Position numbers and translations under genes: made by a program | From: Sporosarcina sp. FSL K6-3457 | GTDB lineage: Bacteria; Bacillota; Bacilli; Bacillales_A; Planococcaceae | NCBI RefSeq assembly: GCF_038007285.1 | Contig: NZ_JBBOWX010000001.1 | Location: forward strand, 885,501-949,500 | DNA: 64,000 bases | Reading direction: 5' to 3' | Notes under the pieces: model-generated | Seen by the model: only the letters and a program-made list of their open reading frames with translations | What the model was told of the DNA's origin: nothing | Databases searched by the model: none | Part shown: positions 25,501 through 34,903 of the stretch, piece after piece | How positions within the stretch are numbered: position 1 is the stretch's first letter | How the letters are laid out: the number at the start of each line of letters is the position of its first letter

Positions 25501-26661
25501 ATGAGTGCGGACTTGAAAGTATTACTCGTAAGTGACCAGGAAGAATCGCTCATCCATTTGTCAGGCATCGTCAATGAATTTGAAAAAACGGACAATATCA
25601 CTTATCGAGAATTAAAAACTGAATTGGATCGGCTTGCACCAGACTTAATCTTTTTAATTGAATCTAGCGATTACTCAAATGTGGATTGGATAGAATACGT
25701 CCATTCTGTTAATACGTTCACTCCAATTGTGTTCATCGCACTCTCCCAGGATTTCGATGTACTTCGAAATGTCACAAGGGCAGGCATTAAGGAATTTTTT
25801 GTTCTTCCGGATGAAAATGCACTGTTGTACGGTCGACTGGAAAGTATTATTCATACCGCGATTCAAAGTAAGCAGCAAATTGTAGAATCCGCTATAGCTC
25901 AAGATTCTTTCAAACGGGGGAGAGGGAAAATTATCTCTTTCTACAGCGGGAAAGGTGGAGCAGGCAAAACGCTTATATCCAGCACGTTTGCCCAAACGTT
26001 ACGATTCGAGTCAACTGCCCAAGTCCTCCTAATCGATTTGAATTTGCAGTTTGGAGGAATCGAAACGTACCTGTCCATCGAATCAAACCGTTCGATAGCC
26101 GACTTATTACCGGTCATTAACGAACTGAATGAAAGTCATATTCGTAATGTTTCCCAAAAAGAAAAGTTTTCGAAATTGGAAGTACTACTTAGTCCGCGCG
26201 ATGCGGAGCTAGCAGAACGATTGCCGGAAGGATTTATTACAAAATTACTGAGGACATGCAGAAGGAGCTATGATTTTGTGATTGTAGACCTGCCAGCCCA
26301 TATGACTGAGCATACATACATCGCACTAGAAGAATCAGATAAAATTTACTACGTTTTAAATCCAGATACACCCTCCATCAGTATGTTGAAACAAGTAGAG
26401 TTATTGTTCCTGAGGCTAGGGATTGAATCAGAAAATAGATTGGAAGTCGTTTTAAACGAAGTAGGAAAAGAAAATGAAATTAAGCCGGGCGATATAAAAA
26501 AATTACTTACCTACCCACTTGTGGCCCAACTGAAGAGAGATATTAAGGGCGTGCAGGCAAAAGTGAACGTAAGCGAGCCTTTTAGAAAGGAAGCCAATGA
26601 AAAGAGACTCGTTCCGTTTGCAAGAAATATTCGGAAGTGGGTCGCTCAAACCTTAGACTAA
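25501..26661 (+). CDS. tadZ: TadZ/CpaE-like ATPase
   Basis: A pilus localisation protein of 386 residues. The N-terminal half is a receiver-like domain (LKVLLVSDQEESLIHLSGIV). The C-terminal half is a MinD/ParA-type ATPase with deviant Walker A SGKGGAGKT (near residue 153), DLNLQFGG and FVIVDLPAHM. TadZ places the Tad machine at the pole or site of assembly in other bacteria. The start ATG 25501 has GGAGG upstream. Confidence 0.85.
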   Translation: MSADLKVLLVSDQEESLIHLSGIVNEFEKTDNITYRELKTELDRLAPDLIFLIESSDYSNVDWIEYVHSVNTFTPIVFIALSQDFDVLRNVTRAGIKEFFVLPDENALLYGRLESIIHTAIQSKQQIVESAIAQDSFKRGRGKIISFYSGKGGAGKTLISSTFAQTLRFESTAQVLLIDLNLQFGGIETYLSIESNRSIADLLPVINELNESHIRNVSQKEKFSKLEVLLSPRDAELAERLPEGFITKLLRTCRRSYDFVIVDLPAHMTEHTYIALEESDKIYYVLNPDTPSISMLKQVELLFLRLGIESENRLEVVLNEVGKENEIKPGDIKKLLTYPLVAQLKRDIKGVQAKVNVSEPFRKEANEKRLVPFARNIRKWVAQTLD

Positions 26662-26684
26662 ATGAATTAAAGGGCTGATGATAG

Positions 26685-28025
26685 ATGTCGTTATTTGAAA
26701 GAAACAAAGAAAAGTCAATAGTCCAAAAGCAAACTAGGAAACACAACTATGAAAATCCCTATATAAACGAGCTTGTAGATCATTACAAGACAAGGGTTTT
26801 GAGAGAATCCAACCTTGAGATTCTTACAAACCTACCTCAAGGAGAGATGAAGCTTAGAATCGAACAGCTAATCAGCCAATTTATGAGCGAGGAAAAAGTG
26901 ATCATCTCAAGGCATGATAAAGAAATGTTGTTGACAAGGATCATTGACGAATCGATTGGTTTTGGTCCATTGGAGTCATTATTAAAGGATCCAACGATAA
27001 CAGAGATTTTAATAAATGGACCGAAGGAAGTGTATGTGGAAAGGCTGGGGAAATTACAGCAGTCATCCATTGTATTTAAAGATGACAATCATGTTCGACA
27101 TGTGATCGATCGAATCGTGGCACCTTTAGGGCGCAGAATTGACGAGAGTTCACCGATGGTCGATGCTCGATTGCCGGATGGAAGCCGGGTGAATGCAGTT
27201 ATTCCTCCAATCAGCTTAATTGGACCAGTTGTATCGATTCGGAAATTCCGAAAAGAACCATTTCAAATGGAGGATCTGCTGAATTTTAATACGATAAACG
27301 AAGATTTTGCCCTATTCATCGACGCGATCGTTAAGGCGAAACTGAATATTTTGATATCTGGAGGAACAGGAAGCGGGAAAACAACGATTCTAAATGTAAT
27401 GGGCAACTCGATTCCGATTGGAGAACGGATCATTACGATTGAAGACTCAGCGGAATTACGTCTAGATAAACCTAATGTAGTCGGTTTGGAAGCACGCCCG
27501 ATGAATATGGAGGGAAAAGGTGAAATCTCGATTCGGCAGCTCGTGAAAAACTCATTACGGATGCGTCCTGATCGGATTATCGTTGGGGAAGTCCGAGGGG
27601 CAGAGGCTTTTGATATGCTTCAAGCGATGAACACCGGACATGAAGGATCGATTACAACCGTGCATGCTAACTCGCCATTTGATGCCCTCAGTCGTGTTGA
27701 AGGGATGGTCATCATGGCGGGAATGGACTTGCCATCGCATATTGTTCGAGAATACATCGTTGGTGCGTTGGACATTATCGTCCAAAGTCAGCGTTTAACC
27801 GATGGAACGAGGAAAATTACGTCGATTTGTGAAATCCATCGTAGCGAAGATGGGAACATAAACATCGATGAAATATTTACATTTGAGCGGCTGGGGATGA
27901 CAAAAAACGGTGAAGTCGAAGGGTTTTTTAAAGCGACTGGATATATCCCACAATGCCTAGAACGCATCAAGATATTAGGAATCGATATCCCGGAGCAAAT
28001 GTTTAGTCCCCAGGAGGTCAGCTGA
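26685..28025 (+). CDS. tadA: Tad pilus assembly ATPase TadA (CpaF)
   Basis: A type II/IV secretion-superfamily ATPase of 446 residues powering pilus assembly. Residues 1-90 are an N-terminal helical domain. Walker A is SGGTGSGKTT (near residue 225), an aspartate-box region is ERIITIEDSAEL, Walker B lies in PDRIIVGEVRGAEAF, and the His box is GSITTVHANS. These define the CpaF subgroup. tadB begins 2 bp after the stop. Confidence 0.93.
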   Translation: MSLFERNKEKSIVQKQTRKHNYENPYINELVDHYKTRVLRESNLEILTNLPQGEMKLRIEQLISQFMSEEKVIISRHDKEMLLTRIIDESIGFGPLESLLKDPTITEILINGPKEVYVERLGKLQQSSIVFKDDNHVRHVIDRIVAPLGRRIDESSPMVDARLPDGSRVNAVIPPISLIGPVVSIRKFRKEPFQMEDLLNFNTINEDFALFIDAIVKAKLNILISGGTGSGKTTILNVMGNSIPIGERIITIEDSAELRLDKPNVVGLEARPMNMEGKGEISIRQLVKNSLRMRPDRIIVGEVRGAEAFDMLQAMNTGHEGSITTVHANSPFDALSRVEGMVIMAGMDLPSHIVREYIVGALDIIVQSQRLTDGTRKITSICEIHRSEDGNINIDEIFTFERLGMTKNGEVEGFFKATGYIPQCLERIKILGIDIPEQMFSPQEVS

Positions 28026-28026
28026 G

Positions 28027-28965
28027 ATGGAAATGGAAATGAAGATGGCGCTTTTATATGGTGGAGCAGTGATGCTGTTCATTTGGAGCCTGTACAATTA
28101 TCTGGGTTACCGGACAGACAAGCGGGCTATTTTGAATAAAAATGAAAAAATCCTTGATCGTGATAAAACACGTAAAAGTATGATATCAACGGTGGGCAAC
28201 CGTTTCGATACGACACCATTTGCTGAAAGATTTAAAGTGAAATTGTTGAAATCGAACTTATCAATATTACCATCCGAGTTTTTTACGATCGTATTGTTCT
28301 GCTTTTCCGCAATCACGGTTGTGTTAAATCGTTTTTTTGAACTGACACTATCTGCAAGTGCTTTTGCGTCTATAATCGCTACCCTTGCAGGGTACTGGTT
28401 CGTGTTTTTAATTAGGAAAAATAAAAACATAGAAGTAATGAATAACCAGTTATCCGAAATATGCAGATTGCTTGCGAATAGTACAAAAGCAGGGATGACG
28501 ATTAACCAAGGGTTGGAATTAGTTGCATCGGAAATTGGTTATCCAGCAAAAACTGAATTTAAAGAGCTTGCCTATAATTTACGGCTCGGGATTGATTTTG
28601 AAACCGTTGTAAAGGATTTAGGAAAAAAAGTGCCGACTCGCGAATTTACTTTATTTACTGCAGCTTTGCTGATTCAAAAAAAATCAGGTGGCAACTTGAC
28701 GAAAGCGCTAGAGGAAATGGCATATACGCTTGAAGAAAGAAAAATTCTTAGTCAAACAGTGAAAACGGCTACCGCTGAATCGCGCTTTATTTCTTACATT
28801 TTACCAGTCATGCCGATTGCGATGATTTTAATGTTAAATACGATGATGGAAGGATTTTTAGATACATTGTTTACGATTCCGGGAGCGTTATTGAGCATAT
28901 TTTTCTTGATCGGGATGACGGTCTCATTTGTTTTAATAAGAGCTGTCTCGACTATAAGGGTGTAG
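28027..28965 (+). CDS. tadB: Tad platform protein TadB
   Basis: An inner platform protein of 312 residues with a type II secretion F (GspF) domain. Helices lie near residues 8-20, 80-125 and at the C-terminus (two). The T2SSF core is SEICRLLANSTKAGMTINQG ... LGIDFETVVKDLG. It pairs with TadC, starting 5 bp downstream, to anchor TadA. Confidence 0.88.
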   Translation: MEMEMKMALLYGGAVMLFIWSLYNYLGYRTDKRAILNKNEKILDRDKTRKSMISTVGNRFDTTPFAERFKVKLLKSNLSILPSEFFTIVLFCFSAITVVLNRFFELTLSASAFASIIATLAGYWFVFLIRKNKNIEVMNNQLSEICRLLANSTKAGMTINQGLELVASEIGYPAKTEFKELAYNLRLGIDFETVVKDLGKKVPTREFTLFTAALLIQKKSGGNLTKALEEMAYTLEERKILSQTVKTATAESRFISYILPVMPIAMILMLNTMMEGFLDTLFTIPGALLSIFFLIGMTVSFVLIRAVSTIRV

Positions 28966-28969
28966 CAGT

Positions 28970-29899
28970 ATGGACTTGATATTTGTCTTTTTAACATTAA
29001 CCTTTTGGATTTTCCTGTTTGTTTGTTTCATAAACTTTTACCGGTACGTAAAAGAACGACAAGCATTGGACGAGCATATTAACGAAATTTCAGTGACAAG
29101 TAGTTTGTTACCACTGAAGAAAAAAAGTTCCCTAGAAAAAATGATTCATAAATTATCGAAGTATGCTGATGAATTTTCTGAAATCGGTGAAAGAATCAAT
29201 TTTTTCAGCGAGTCTTCAGAAATAGAGGATTTATTGTTGAAGTCAGGGAATCGCTTGGAGTTAACCGTTTCGCGCTTTCAAGGATTTAAGATTTTATTAG
29301 TATTAATTGGAGTAGTAACAGGCGTAAGCATGCTTATTTTAGGATTTCCATTTGGGAATCTAGCATTTATCCTTTTTCCATTTGCAGGATACTTCCTACC
29401 AATTATTGCACTGCATAATACAGTGAAAAAGCGTCAGGAGCAGCTAAGGAAAGACTTGCCGGACTTTTTGGACACGGTAAGCATTAGTTTACAAGCGGGT
29501 TCTGGGTTGGAAAACGCGATTAAAGAAATCATTCCCTATTATTCGGGTCCGTTACGTGAAGAGTTTTCTAGATTTTTGTATGAGGTCGAACTTGGATTAC
29601 CAAGGGAAATTGCCTACCAGCATTTGTCGCAAAGAAATGGTAATGAAGACTTTCAAAGCTTTTTAAAGTCACTTATGCAGGGAAATCGCTTAGGTGTTCC
29701 CGTATCTGAGACGTTTAAAGACCAAACGAATGAAATGAGACGGCTCAATTTAGAACTGGTGAAAGAAAAAGCAGCAAAAGCCTCTCCAAAGGTGACATTA
29801 GTTATTTCACTAATAATGGCGCCGACGATTATGCTTTTTATCCTTGGATTGGTTATTCTTAACGTGGTTTTTGGTGATAATAATTTATTTACATCCTAA
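28970..29899 (+). CDS. tadC: Tad platform protein TadC
   Basis: The second GspF-domain platform protein, 309 residues. Membrane helices are near residues 5-24, 105-145 and 280-302. The T2SSF core is DFLDTVSISLQAGSGLENAI ... YEVELGLPREIAYQHL. It is weakly similar in layout to TadB, as usual in Tad loci, which encode two such proteins. An extra, nonsense-like ATG-AAA-TAG with a strong ribosome site follows at 29922. Confidence 0.88.
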   Translation: MDLIFVFLTLTFWIFLFVCFINFYRYVKERQALDEHINEISVTSSLLPLKKKSSLEKMIHKLSKYADEFSEIGERINFFSESSEIEDLLLKSGNRLELTVSRFQGFKILLVLIGVVTGVSMLILGFPFGNLAFILFPFAGYFLPIIALHNTVKKRQEQLRKDLPDFLDTVSISLQAGSGLENAIKEIIPYYSGPLREEFSRFLYEVELGLPREIAYQHLSQRNGNEDFQSFLKSLMQGNRLGVPVSETFKDQTNEMRRLNLELVKEKAAKASPKVTLVISLIMAPTIMLFILGLVILNVVFGDNNLFTS

Positions 29900-29989
29900 T
29901 AAACTTTGAAGGAGGTGGTTAATGAAATAGTTTACTAGAAGTTGTCACGTCAGAACGCCAAGGAAAATAAAAATAATGGAGGAATCATA

Positions 29990-30223
29990 ATGAAAAAAAT
30001 GATCAATAACTTTAATGAGAAATGTGTGAAAATGTACGTTTTAGCAAAGGATAGAACATTCAATGAAAAGGGATCAACTACTGTTGAGTGGGTTGGATTA
30101 GCGGTTGTAGCTTTGGCGTTGATGATTGCCATTAGTGCATTTCTAAAGGAGGATACAGATGTGGGGGGAGCAATTGCAAAGAAAGTTTCGGAGCTAATAG
30201 GTAATGTTGGCGGTGGTAATTAG
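29990..30223 (+). CDS. Flp-type pilin subunit (putative)
   Basis: A 77-residue pilin-like peptide. The N-terminal 32 residues are basic and polar and end in FNEKG. A hydrophobic helix with the processing pattern G|STTVE (Glu at +5) follows: VEWVGLAVVALALMIAISAF. A short tail ends GNVGGGN. This is the class III signal pattern of type IV-like pilins, cleaved after Gly. ATG 29990 is chosen because TGGAGGA stands 7 nt upstream. No prepilin peptidase gene is in the window. This is the likely major subunit of the filament. Confidence 0.75.
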   Translation: MKKMINNFNEKCVKMYVLAKDRTFNEKGSTTVEWVGLAVVALALMIAISAFLKEDTDVGGAIAKKVSELIGNVGGGN

Positions 30224-30256
30224 TAATTTTGACAGTGGAAAAGAGTGAAAGTCCAG

Positions 30257-31645
30257 ATGGATAAATTCAAAAAGTTATTTTACCTAATATTTATTTTGAC
30301 AGCCATCCTAATAATGGAAGGTTGTCAATCAACAAAAGATAAAGAAGATCATAGTGAACCGAAGAACGAACCGATTGAAACTAAAGAAACAATTGATCCA
30401 GTAGATGAAACAGAAAATAAAAAGACAGAAACAGAAATAACATTTGAAACTCAACCGCTTCCTCAGACGTTGCAGGAAGTTGTTGAGTATCCCGTAGGGG
30501 AATATGCCTCAGAGGCTGGCGATGTTGCTGACGGTGATATGGATACAATCATAAATCAAATTCCTGATTTGCCCGAAGATGCAACCGAAGAAGAGTTAGT
30601 GAAGTTATTGGAAACTCTTTATTCTCTGTTCAAGATGGAATATGAAGATCCCATGACACTTCTAAGTTCAAATGGAATTACTAGCGGACCAGATGGTGAG
30701 GGAGATACCCAACCTGAAAAAGCCTCGTATAATGTGATAATTGCGCTAGATGCCAGCGGGAGTATGGCCAATAAGATTGGTTCTAAGACAAGAATGGATC
30801 TTGCGAAAGAAGCCATTGAAGGATTTGTATCAAAGTTGCCTAAAGAAGCGAATGTCGGGCTAAGGGTGTATGGACATAAGGGCACGGGCACATCGGCAGA
30901 TAAGGCGTTGTCTTGTGCAGCCAATGAACTTGTATATCCAATCCAACCGTATAGCGAAACTGAATTAAAGAACGCACTGAATGACTTTAACCCAGCTGGT
31001 TGGACACCTTTAGCTGGCGCAATTGAAGCGGCACAGAAAGATTTACAACCTTATCAAGGGGAAAATAATCAAAATGTGATTTATGTCGTCAGTGATGGCG
31101 TTGAAACATGTGGTGGAGATCCAGTGAAAGCGGCGGCACTTTTAAAAGACGAGAATATTTCACCCGTTGTCCACATCATTGGTTTTGATGTGGCAAGCAA
31201 GGAACAGCAACAGTTGAAGGATGTAGCCGAAGCGGCAGGTGGAACCTATACGAATGCAAAAGATCATAAACAGCTTCAAAGTGAATTTGATAAAGCGCTT
31301 CAAAATTCTAAAGAATGGTTTAATTGGTGGACTGCAGAAAGAGGGAAATTGGTTAGTGATAAATTTGAAGAACGTGATCGAGTCGTTCAACATAATCAGT
31401 CATGGAAAGCGATGAATAGGTCTGAATCCTACAAAATTCAAGACGTGCTCTTTGAGTTAAGCTATAGAGAAAAGATTAGCTCAGGACAACGAACAACATT
31501 GATGAATATGCGTAACAAATATTATTGGGACATGGCGGATAAAGCAGATAATATGTATAAAATCCTCATGTCGGAATCCTATAGTGATTATGATGAGATG
31601 AAAAAAGAAATTAATCGAATATATGATGAAAGTGTCTCCAATTAA
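30257..31645 (+). CDS. VWA-domain lipoprotein 1 of the Tad locus
   Basis: A surface lipoprotein of about 462 residues. The signal peptide (YLIFILTAILIMEGC) ends in a lipobox-like Cys, followed by a charged linker. A helical N-terminal part precedes the VWA domain (from about residue 155). Metal site residues are DASGSM, the Thr in GWTPLAG, and the Asp in VSDGVET. Two Cys (LSC and ETCGGDP) are kept in all five VWA proteins here. The C-terminal 100 residues are helical. GTG 30245 is an alternative start. It is nearly identical to the protein at 37650. The fold resembles B. subtilis YwmC/YwmD as I recall it. It lies between the pilin and tadE. Confidence 0.85.
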   Translation: MDKFKKLFYLIFILTAILIMEGCQSTKDKEDHSEPKNEPIETKETIDPVDETENKKTETEITFETQPLPQTLQEVVEYPVGEYASEAGDVADGDMDTIINQIPDLPEDATEEELVKLLETLYSLFKMEYEDPMTLLSSNGITSGPDGEGDTQPEKASYNVIIALDASGSMANKIGSKTRMDLAKEAIEGFVSKLPKEANVGLRVYGHKGTGTSADKALSCAANELVYPIQPYSETELKNALNDFNPAGWTPLAGAIEAAQKDLQPYQGENNQNVIYVVSDGVETCGGDPVKAAALLKDENISPVVHIIGFDVASKEQQQLKDVAEAAGGTYTNAKDHKQLQSEFDKALQNSKEWFNWWTAERGKLVSDKFEERDRVVQHNQSWKAMNRSESYKIQDVLFELSYREKISSGQRTTLMNMRNKYYWDMADKADNMYKILMSESYSDYDEMKKEINRIYDESVSN

Positions 31646-31666
31646 TAGATGGGAAGGAGACTGAAG

Positions 31667-32056
31667 ATGAAATTCAGGAAAGTTTTTAGAAATGAACGAG
31701 GTGTGGCGACAATTGAGTTTTTAGCAATGTTGCCCCTTGTTTTCTTTATTATGATGGTATTTTTTCAGTTTCTTGTCGCAGGCTATGCGATTATCATTGC
31801 CCAGTCAGCTGCAAATGAAGCAGCCAAAACGTATGCTGTCACAAGTAGTATAAGGGAGGCCGAAAGTGCGGCTGAAAAAGTGGTCGATACCGCTGGGGAT
31901 AACCTGGAATTCAAGAAGATTGAAATGGATGGTGGAAGTGATTTTGAATTGACGGTCTTCGTCGATATGAATCTCATTTTCGTACCGGAAAAATGGACGG
32001 GGAAATTACCCGAAATTACTTTTTCGAAATCAATCAGTGGTCGGGTGATGAATTAA
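31667..32056 (+). CDS. tadE: TadE-like pseudopilin
   Basis: A TadE-type minor pilin of 129 residues. The N-terminus is MKFRKVFRNERG|VATIE, with the cleavage glycine and Glu at +5, then a hydrophobic helix (FLAMLPLVFFIMMVFFQFLV). The external domain is mostly beta. ATG 31667 lies behind GGGAAGGAGACTG; the frame also opens at ATG 31649. tadG follows immediately. A decayed copy of its 5' end lies at 39048. Confidence 0.82.
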   Translation: MKFRKVFRNERGVATIEFLAMLPLVFFIMMVFFQFLVAGYAIIIAQSAANEAAKTYAVTSSIREAESAAEKVVDTAGDNLEFKKIEMDGGSDFELTVFVDMNLIFVPEKWTGKLPEITFSKSISGRVMN

Positions 32057-32701
32057 ATGAAGCGGTTAAATGAAAAAGGGAATACGACGATATTCATTAT
32101 CGGATCATTTAGTATGTTTCTTTTATTCTTACTCATTATTGGTAGCTTTTCGCAAGTGTTTATTCTAAAAGAAAAAGCATCCAATAACGCTGAACAGGCT
32201 AGCATCGTGGCAACAGGAATTGTAATGGATTATTTGCAAATAGCGATTGATGAATATGATAATACCCTTTTACCAGAACAATATCCATTTTTATCAATTA
32301 ACTTGAAAGTAAATTCTGCAAAAGGGCAAATTAGTGCTGTGAATCGGAATTTGTCTTCGATTGAAGTGCGAAACCGAGCAATTAATCAAGTGTTGAAGGG
32401 GAATCTTCCTGGTAATTTTTTATTGGAGAGGTTTGTATCGTCAAATCTATCGGCGGCAGAAAGTAAGATTTCTAGTAACGTGATAGCAAATATTGAAAAC
32501 AATGACGGTGAAGTTAAAGGGACAAGAATTACATTCACTGGGGAAAGAATTCAGGTGGAAACCTCGACTCGATACAAGGCATTCAAGTATGACGAATTGT
32601 TGCCAGAGGAGAAACGTTATGTGAGGCAAACAGGCATTGGCCCAAAACTCGACTTTGCTCATGGATTGAGTGGGGGCTGGGGGGTAGACATTGAACTCTA
32701 A
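32057..32701 (+). CDS. Short TadG-like pseudopilin, without VWA domain
   Basis: A pilin-like protein of 214 residues. MKRLNEKG|NTTIF repeats the NE(K/R)G cleavage context of the two pilins upstream but has Phe instead of Glu at +5, as TadG proteins often differ here. A hydrophobic helix (FIIGSFSMFLLFLLIIGSF) follows. The external part has no VWA motif, in contrast to many TadG proteins. The ATG follows the tadE stop directly. VWA proteins are encoded separately on both sides. Confidence 0.72.
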   Translation: MKRLNEKGNTTIFIIGSFSMFLLFLLIIGSFSQVFILKEKASNNAEQASIVATGIVMDYLQIAIDEYDNTLLPEQYPFLSINLKVNSAKGQISAVNRNLSSIEVRNRAINQVLKGNLPGNFLLERFVSSNLSAAESKISSNVIANIENNDGEVKGTRITFTGERIQVETSTRYKAFKYDELLPEEKRYVRQTGIGPKLDFAHGLSGGWGVDIEL

Positions 32702-32707
32702 TTTATC

Positions 32708-32740
32708 AGCCGCCCACTTTGGAAAGTGTATTGGGCGGCT
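32708..32740 (+). terminator. Hairpin after the tadG-like gene, weak terminator
   Basis: The 9-bp stem AGCCGCCCA/TGGGCGGCT has a 15-nt loop, but no T-run follows. It could be a partial terminator or an mRNA-processing hairpin. Confidence 0.4.
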
Positions 32741-32819
32741 ATACCCACTATCCCGTTTATAATCATACTCACTCTAGATCATACTCAGTTCTTAAATAAA
32801 GTGATAAAGGGGGAAAGTA

Positions 32820-34025
32820 TTGTTGAGAAGAGCCCTAAGACAAATCGGAGCAATTATCGCAATTTTATTCATTCTATTTATGAATGTGGGTTCCTTTGCA
32901 TTACAAGCACATGCAGCGGGTGATTGGGATGCACCGAAGTGGGACGCGCCAAAGTGGGACGCACCTACCTGGGATGCCCCAACTTGGGAAGTAGAAGAGT
33001 GGGAGAGTCCGGATTGGGAGCTATCTGAATGGAAAGCAACCGAGTGGAAGAGTCCAGAATGGGAGCTATCTGAATGGAAAGCACCCGAGTGGAATGGTTC
33101 AGAATGGGTTGTTCCCAACTTGAATTCACCAATGCATCAAGGCGGTAACGGAAAGCAAGAATCTGTAAATGACAATGTAAATATTGATGACCCGGAATCA
33201 TCAGTTAAATTACCGGATGGAACCACTATACCGACCGACAAAGAGGGACCAACTCATCCAACGCTCGATAAAATTGTGCCGCAGCCTGAAGAACCGTTTT
33301 TCACTATCGATGGACCCACTCCCTACAGTGGGGGCAAATTAGCGAAAGATATTGCCAAGGAAACGATAAATTTTGTCGATAAAGTGTTAAAAAACCAAGA
33401 CGATATTGATTACGATCCTCTTAAGGATTTTGGTAAATCAGGAAAGAATATGATTTATTCAGGATTTAAAACATTTACCAAAGGTGACACCACTCTTGAA
33501 ACAGGTGCGCAGGTGTATGATTTCGTAAAAGGTGCAAAAAATTTAAAAGGGAAGTATGACACGTATAAGGAATTTATTGATATAAAGAGATTAAAGGATG
33601 CTGGAGATGTTGCCGCATCGCTACAAAAGTATGATGACCTAGTAAGGGCAGGGAAAACCTTTACACCTGCAAATGCCATCGTCTCTGCAATCACCTTGCC
33701 ATTTACGGTTAAGGATACGTATGACAATGTAAATAAACTTAAGAACGCCTCCACGGCAGAAGAAAAGAGGAATACAAGATGGGATTTAGCCGGGAATGCG
33801 GGGGAACTTCTGACAGGAACAGCAGCATTTGTCGCGCTTGTTCCGGGAGGACAACCAATTGCTGCCGGTATGGTGGTTGTAGGTGGAGTGTTAGTTCTTG
33901 CCAGTTCGGCTCATAAACTTATTCGAAATCGTAAGGAAATCGTAGCTGATCTCAAGAAAAAAGGGAAGGCGATAGCGGATGGAGCGAAGAAAACATGGGG
34001 CAAAATCACATCAATTTTTAAATGA
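32820..34025 (+). CDS. Secreted tryptophan-pentapeptide repeat protein
   Basis: A 401-residue exported protein of unknown family. Residues 1-32 are a signal peptide (hydrophobic GAIIAILFILFMNVG, cleavage after AHA). From residue 36 to 96 there are 13 tryptophans at exactly every fifth position; the first five units read WDAPK/WDAPT, later ones W-E/K-x-x-E. A Pro-rich linker follows, then a helical middle. A C-terminal domain holds a hydrophobic glycine-rich stretch (TGTAAFVALVPGGQPIAAGM) and a basic tail (KKKGKAIADGAKKTWGKI). The start is TTG 32820 behind AAAGGGGGAAAG. The C-terminal part recurs as a fragment at 42243. It overlaps the next gene's frame. It could be a wall-binding or toxin-like protein; nothing proves either. 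Confidence 0.75.
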   Translation: MLRRALRQIGAIIAILFILFMNVGSFALQAHAAGDWDAPKWDAPKWDAPTWDAPTWEVEEWESPDWELSEWKATEWKSPEWELSEWKAPEWNGSEWVVPNLNSPMHQGGNGKQESVNDNVNIDDPESSVKLPDGTTIPTDKEGPTHPTLDKIVPQPEEPFFTIDGPTPYSGGKLAKDIAKETINFVDKVLKNQDDIDYDPLKDFGKSGKNMIYSGFKTFTKGDTTLETGAQVYDFVKGAKNLKGKYDTYKEFIDIKRLKDAGDVAASLQKYDDLVRAGKTFTPANAIVSAITLPFTVKDTYDNVNKLKNASTAEEKRNTRWDLAGNAGELLTGTAAFVALVPGGQPIAAGMVVVGGVLVLASSAHKLIRNRKEIVADLKKKGKAIADGAKKTWGKITSIFK

Positions 34026-34033
34026 GGTGCAAG

Positions 34034-34903
34034 ATGATTAACTTAAAACCAACACCAAGACATGTGGAAAACATCAAGAAGCATAAAGGTTTATTTGAAA
34101 AGTGGAAGATGTGGCCCTTTGCTTATTATGATGGGAATAACTATTATTTTCTGACGCTGTATGATCAACGCTTTAAAGGAATCACCGGCTATTTAATGTT
34201 GGGACAAGATGGATCTGTGTTACCTTTTGAGGAAGCTAAAGAGCCAGCCTTCAAATTAATAAATTATAACAGTATTATAGCCCAAACTATTAGTGAGATA
34301 ATCCCTCAGGCGTACAAAGATACTTCTCACTTCAAAGAAACCATCAAGTATTTAACAAAATATAGACAGAATCTTATCGATGCTGATCCAAGAATCGAAT
34401 CTTCTATTCATCAGATATTGGAGGCCACTGAAAAAACATTGGGGATTGAAAAAACACTAAAGGATGCTGCCAAAGAAATTAGTTATGCGCAGAAATCGGT
34501 AACGGATGAGAAAGGATATTTCGATCAGGCACTTTTAGATGAATTAAGAGATGAATCATATAAATATAGTGAAGTGATGTATGAATATGGAATAAGGGAA
34601 ACCGCTCTTAAGCCTCATTATGAAGCAGTAACGGCTCTATTTAAAGAAAAATCTGTTAAATTAAACTTATATGCGAAGTTAAAAATTAAGGATTTGATGA
34701 AATTATCCCATCGTTCGATTGATAAACAATTAAAAAAATCGCAAAGTGCTTTTGAAACGGATTATTACGGTGAAAAAGTTATGATAGACAAAAATAGAAT
34801 AAAGGAGTCATTAATAGAGAAGAGGCACAGGGATGGCGATGCCTATTTTGAAGAACTCATCATTCCTATTATTAGAAATCCTGAAAAAGGGGGAGATAGT
34901 TAA
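34034..34903 (+). CDS. Soluble helical protein of unknown family, copy 1
   Basis: A cytoplasmic-looking protein of 289 residues without signal peptide. The N-terminal 70 residues have an alpha/beta pattern (FEKWKMWPFAYYDGNNYYFL, then GITGYLMLGQDGSVLPFEEA). The rest is helical, with a coiled-coil-like middle. ATG 34034 is chosen because GAGGTG lies 5 nt upstream; ATG 34022 would overlap the previous stop. It has a full-length paralog at 42539. Both copies follow the W-repeat protein C-terminus and precede a membrane protein, so the three-gene set moves together. An immunity or chaperone role beside the exported protein is only a guess. Confidence 0.7.
   Translation: MINLKPTPRHVENIKKHKGLFEKWKMWPFAYYDGNNYYFLTLYDQRFKGITGYLMLGQDGSVLPFEEAKEPAFKLINYNSIIAQTISEIIPQAYKDTSHFKETIKYLTKYRQNLIDADPRIESSIHQILEATEKTLGIEKTLKDAAKEISYAQKSVTDEKGYFDQALLDELRDESYKYSEVMYEYGIRETALKPHYEAVTALFKEKSVKLNLYAKLKIKDLMKLSHRSIDKQLKKSQSAFETDYYGEKVMIDKNRIKESLIEKRHRDGDAYFEELIIPIIRNPEKGGDS

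Noticed and set aside
32925..33107. 15-bp periodic DNA repeat resembling a CRISPR or satellite array
   Set aside because: The repetition is the coding sequence of the Trp pentapeptide region, has no spacers, and the frame is preserved across all units. The long minus-strand frame here is only its mirror.
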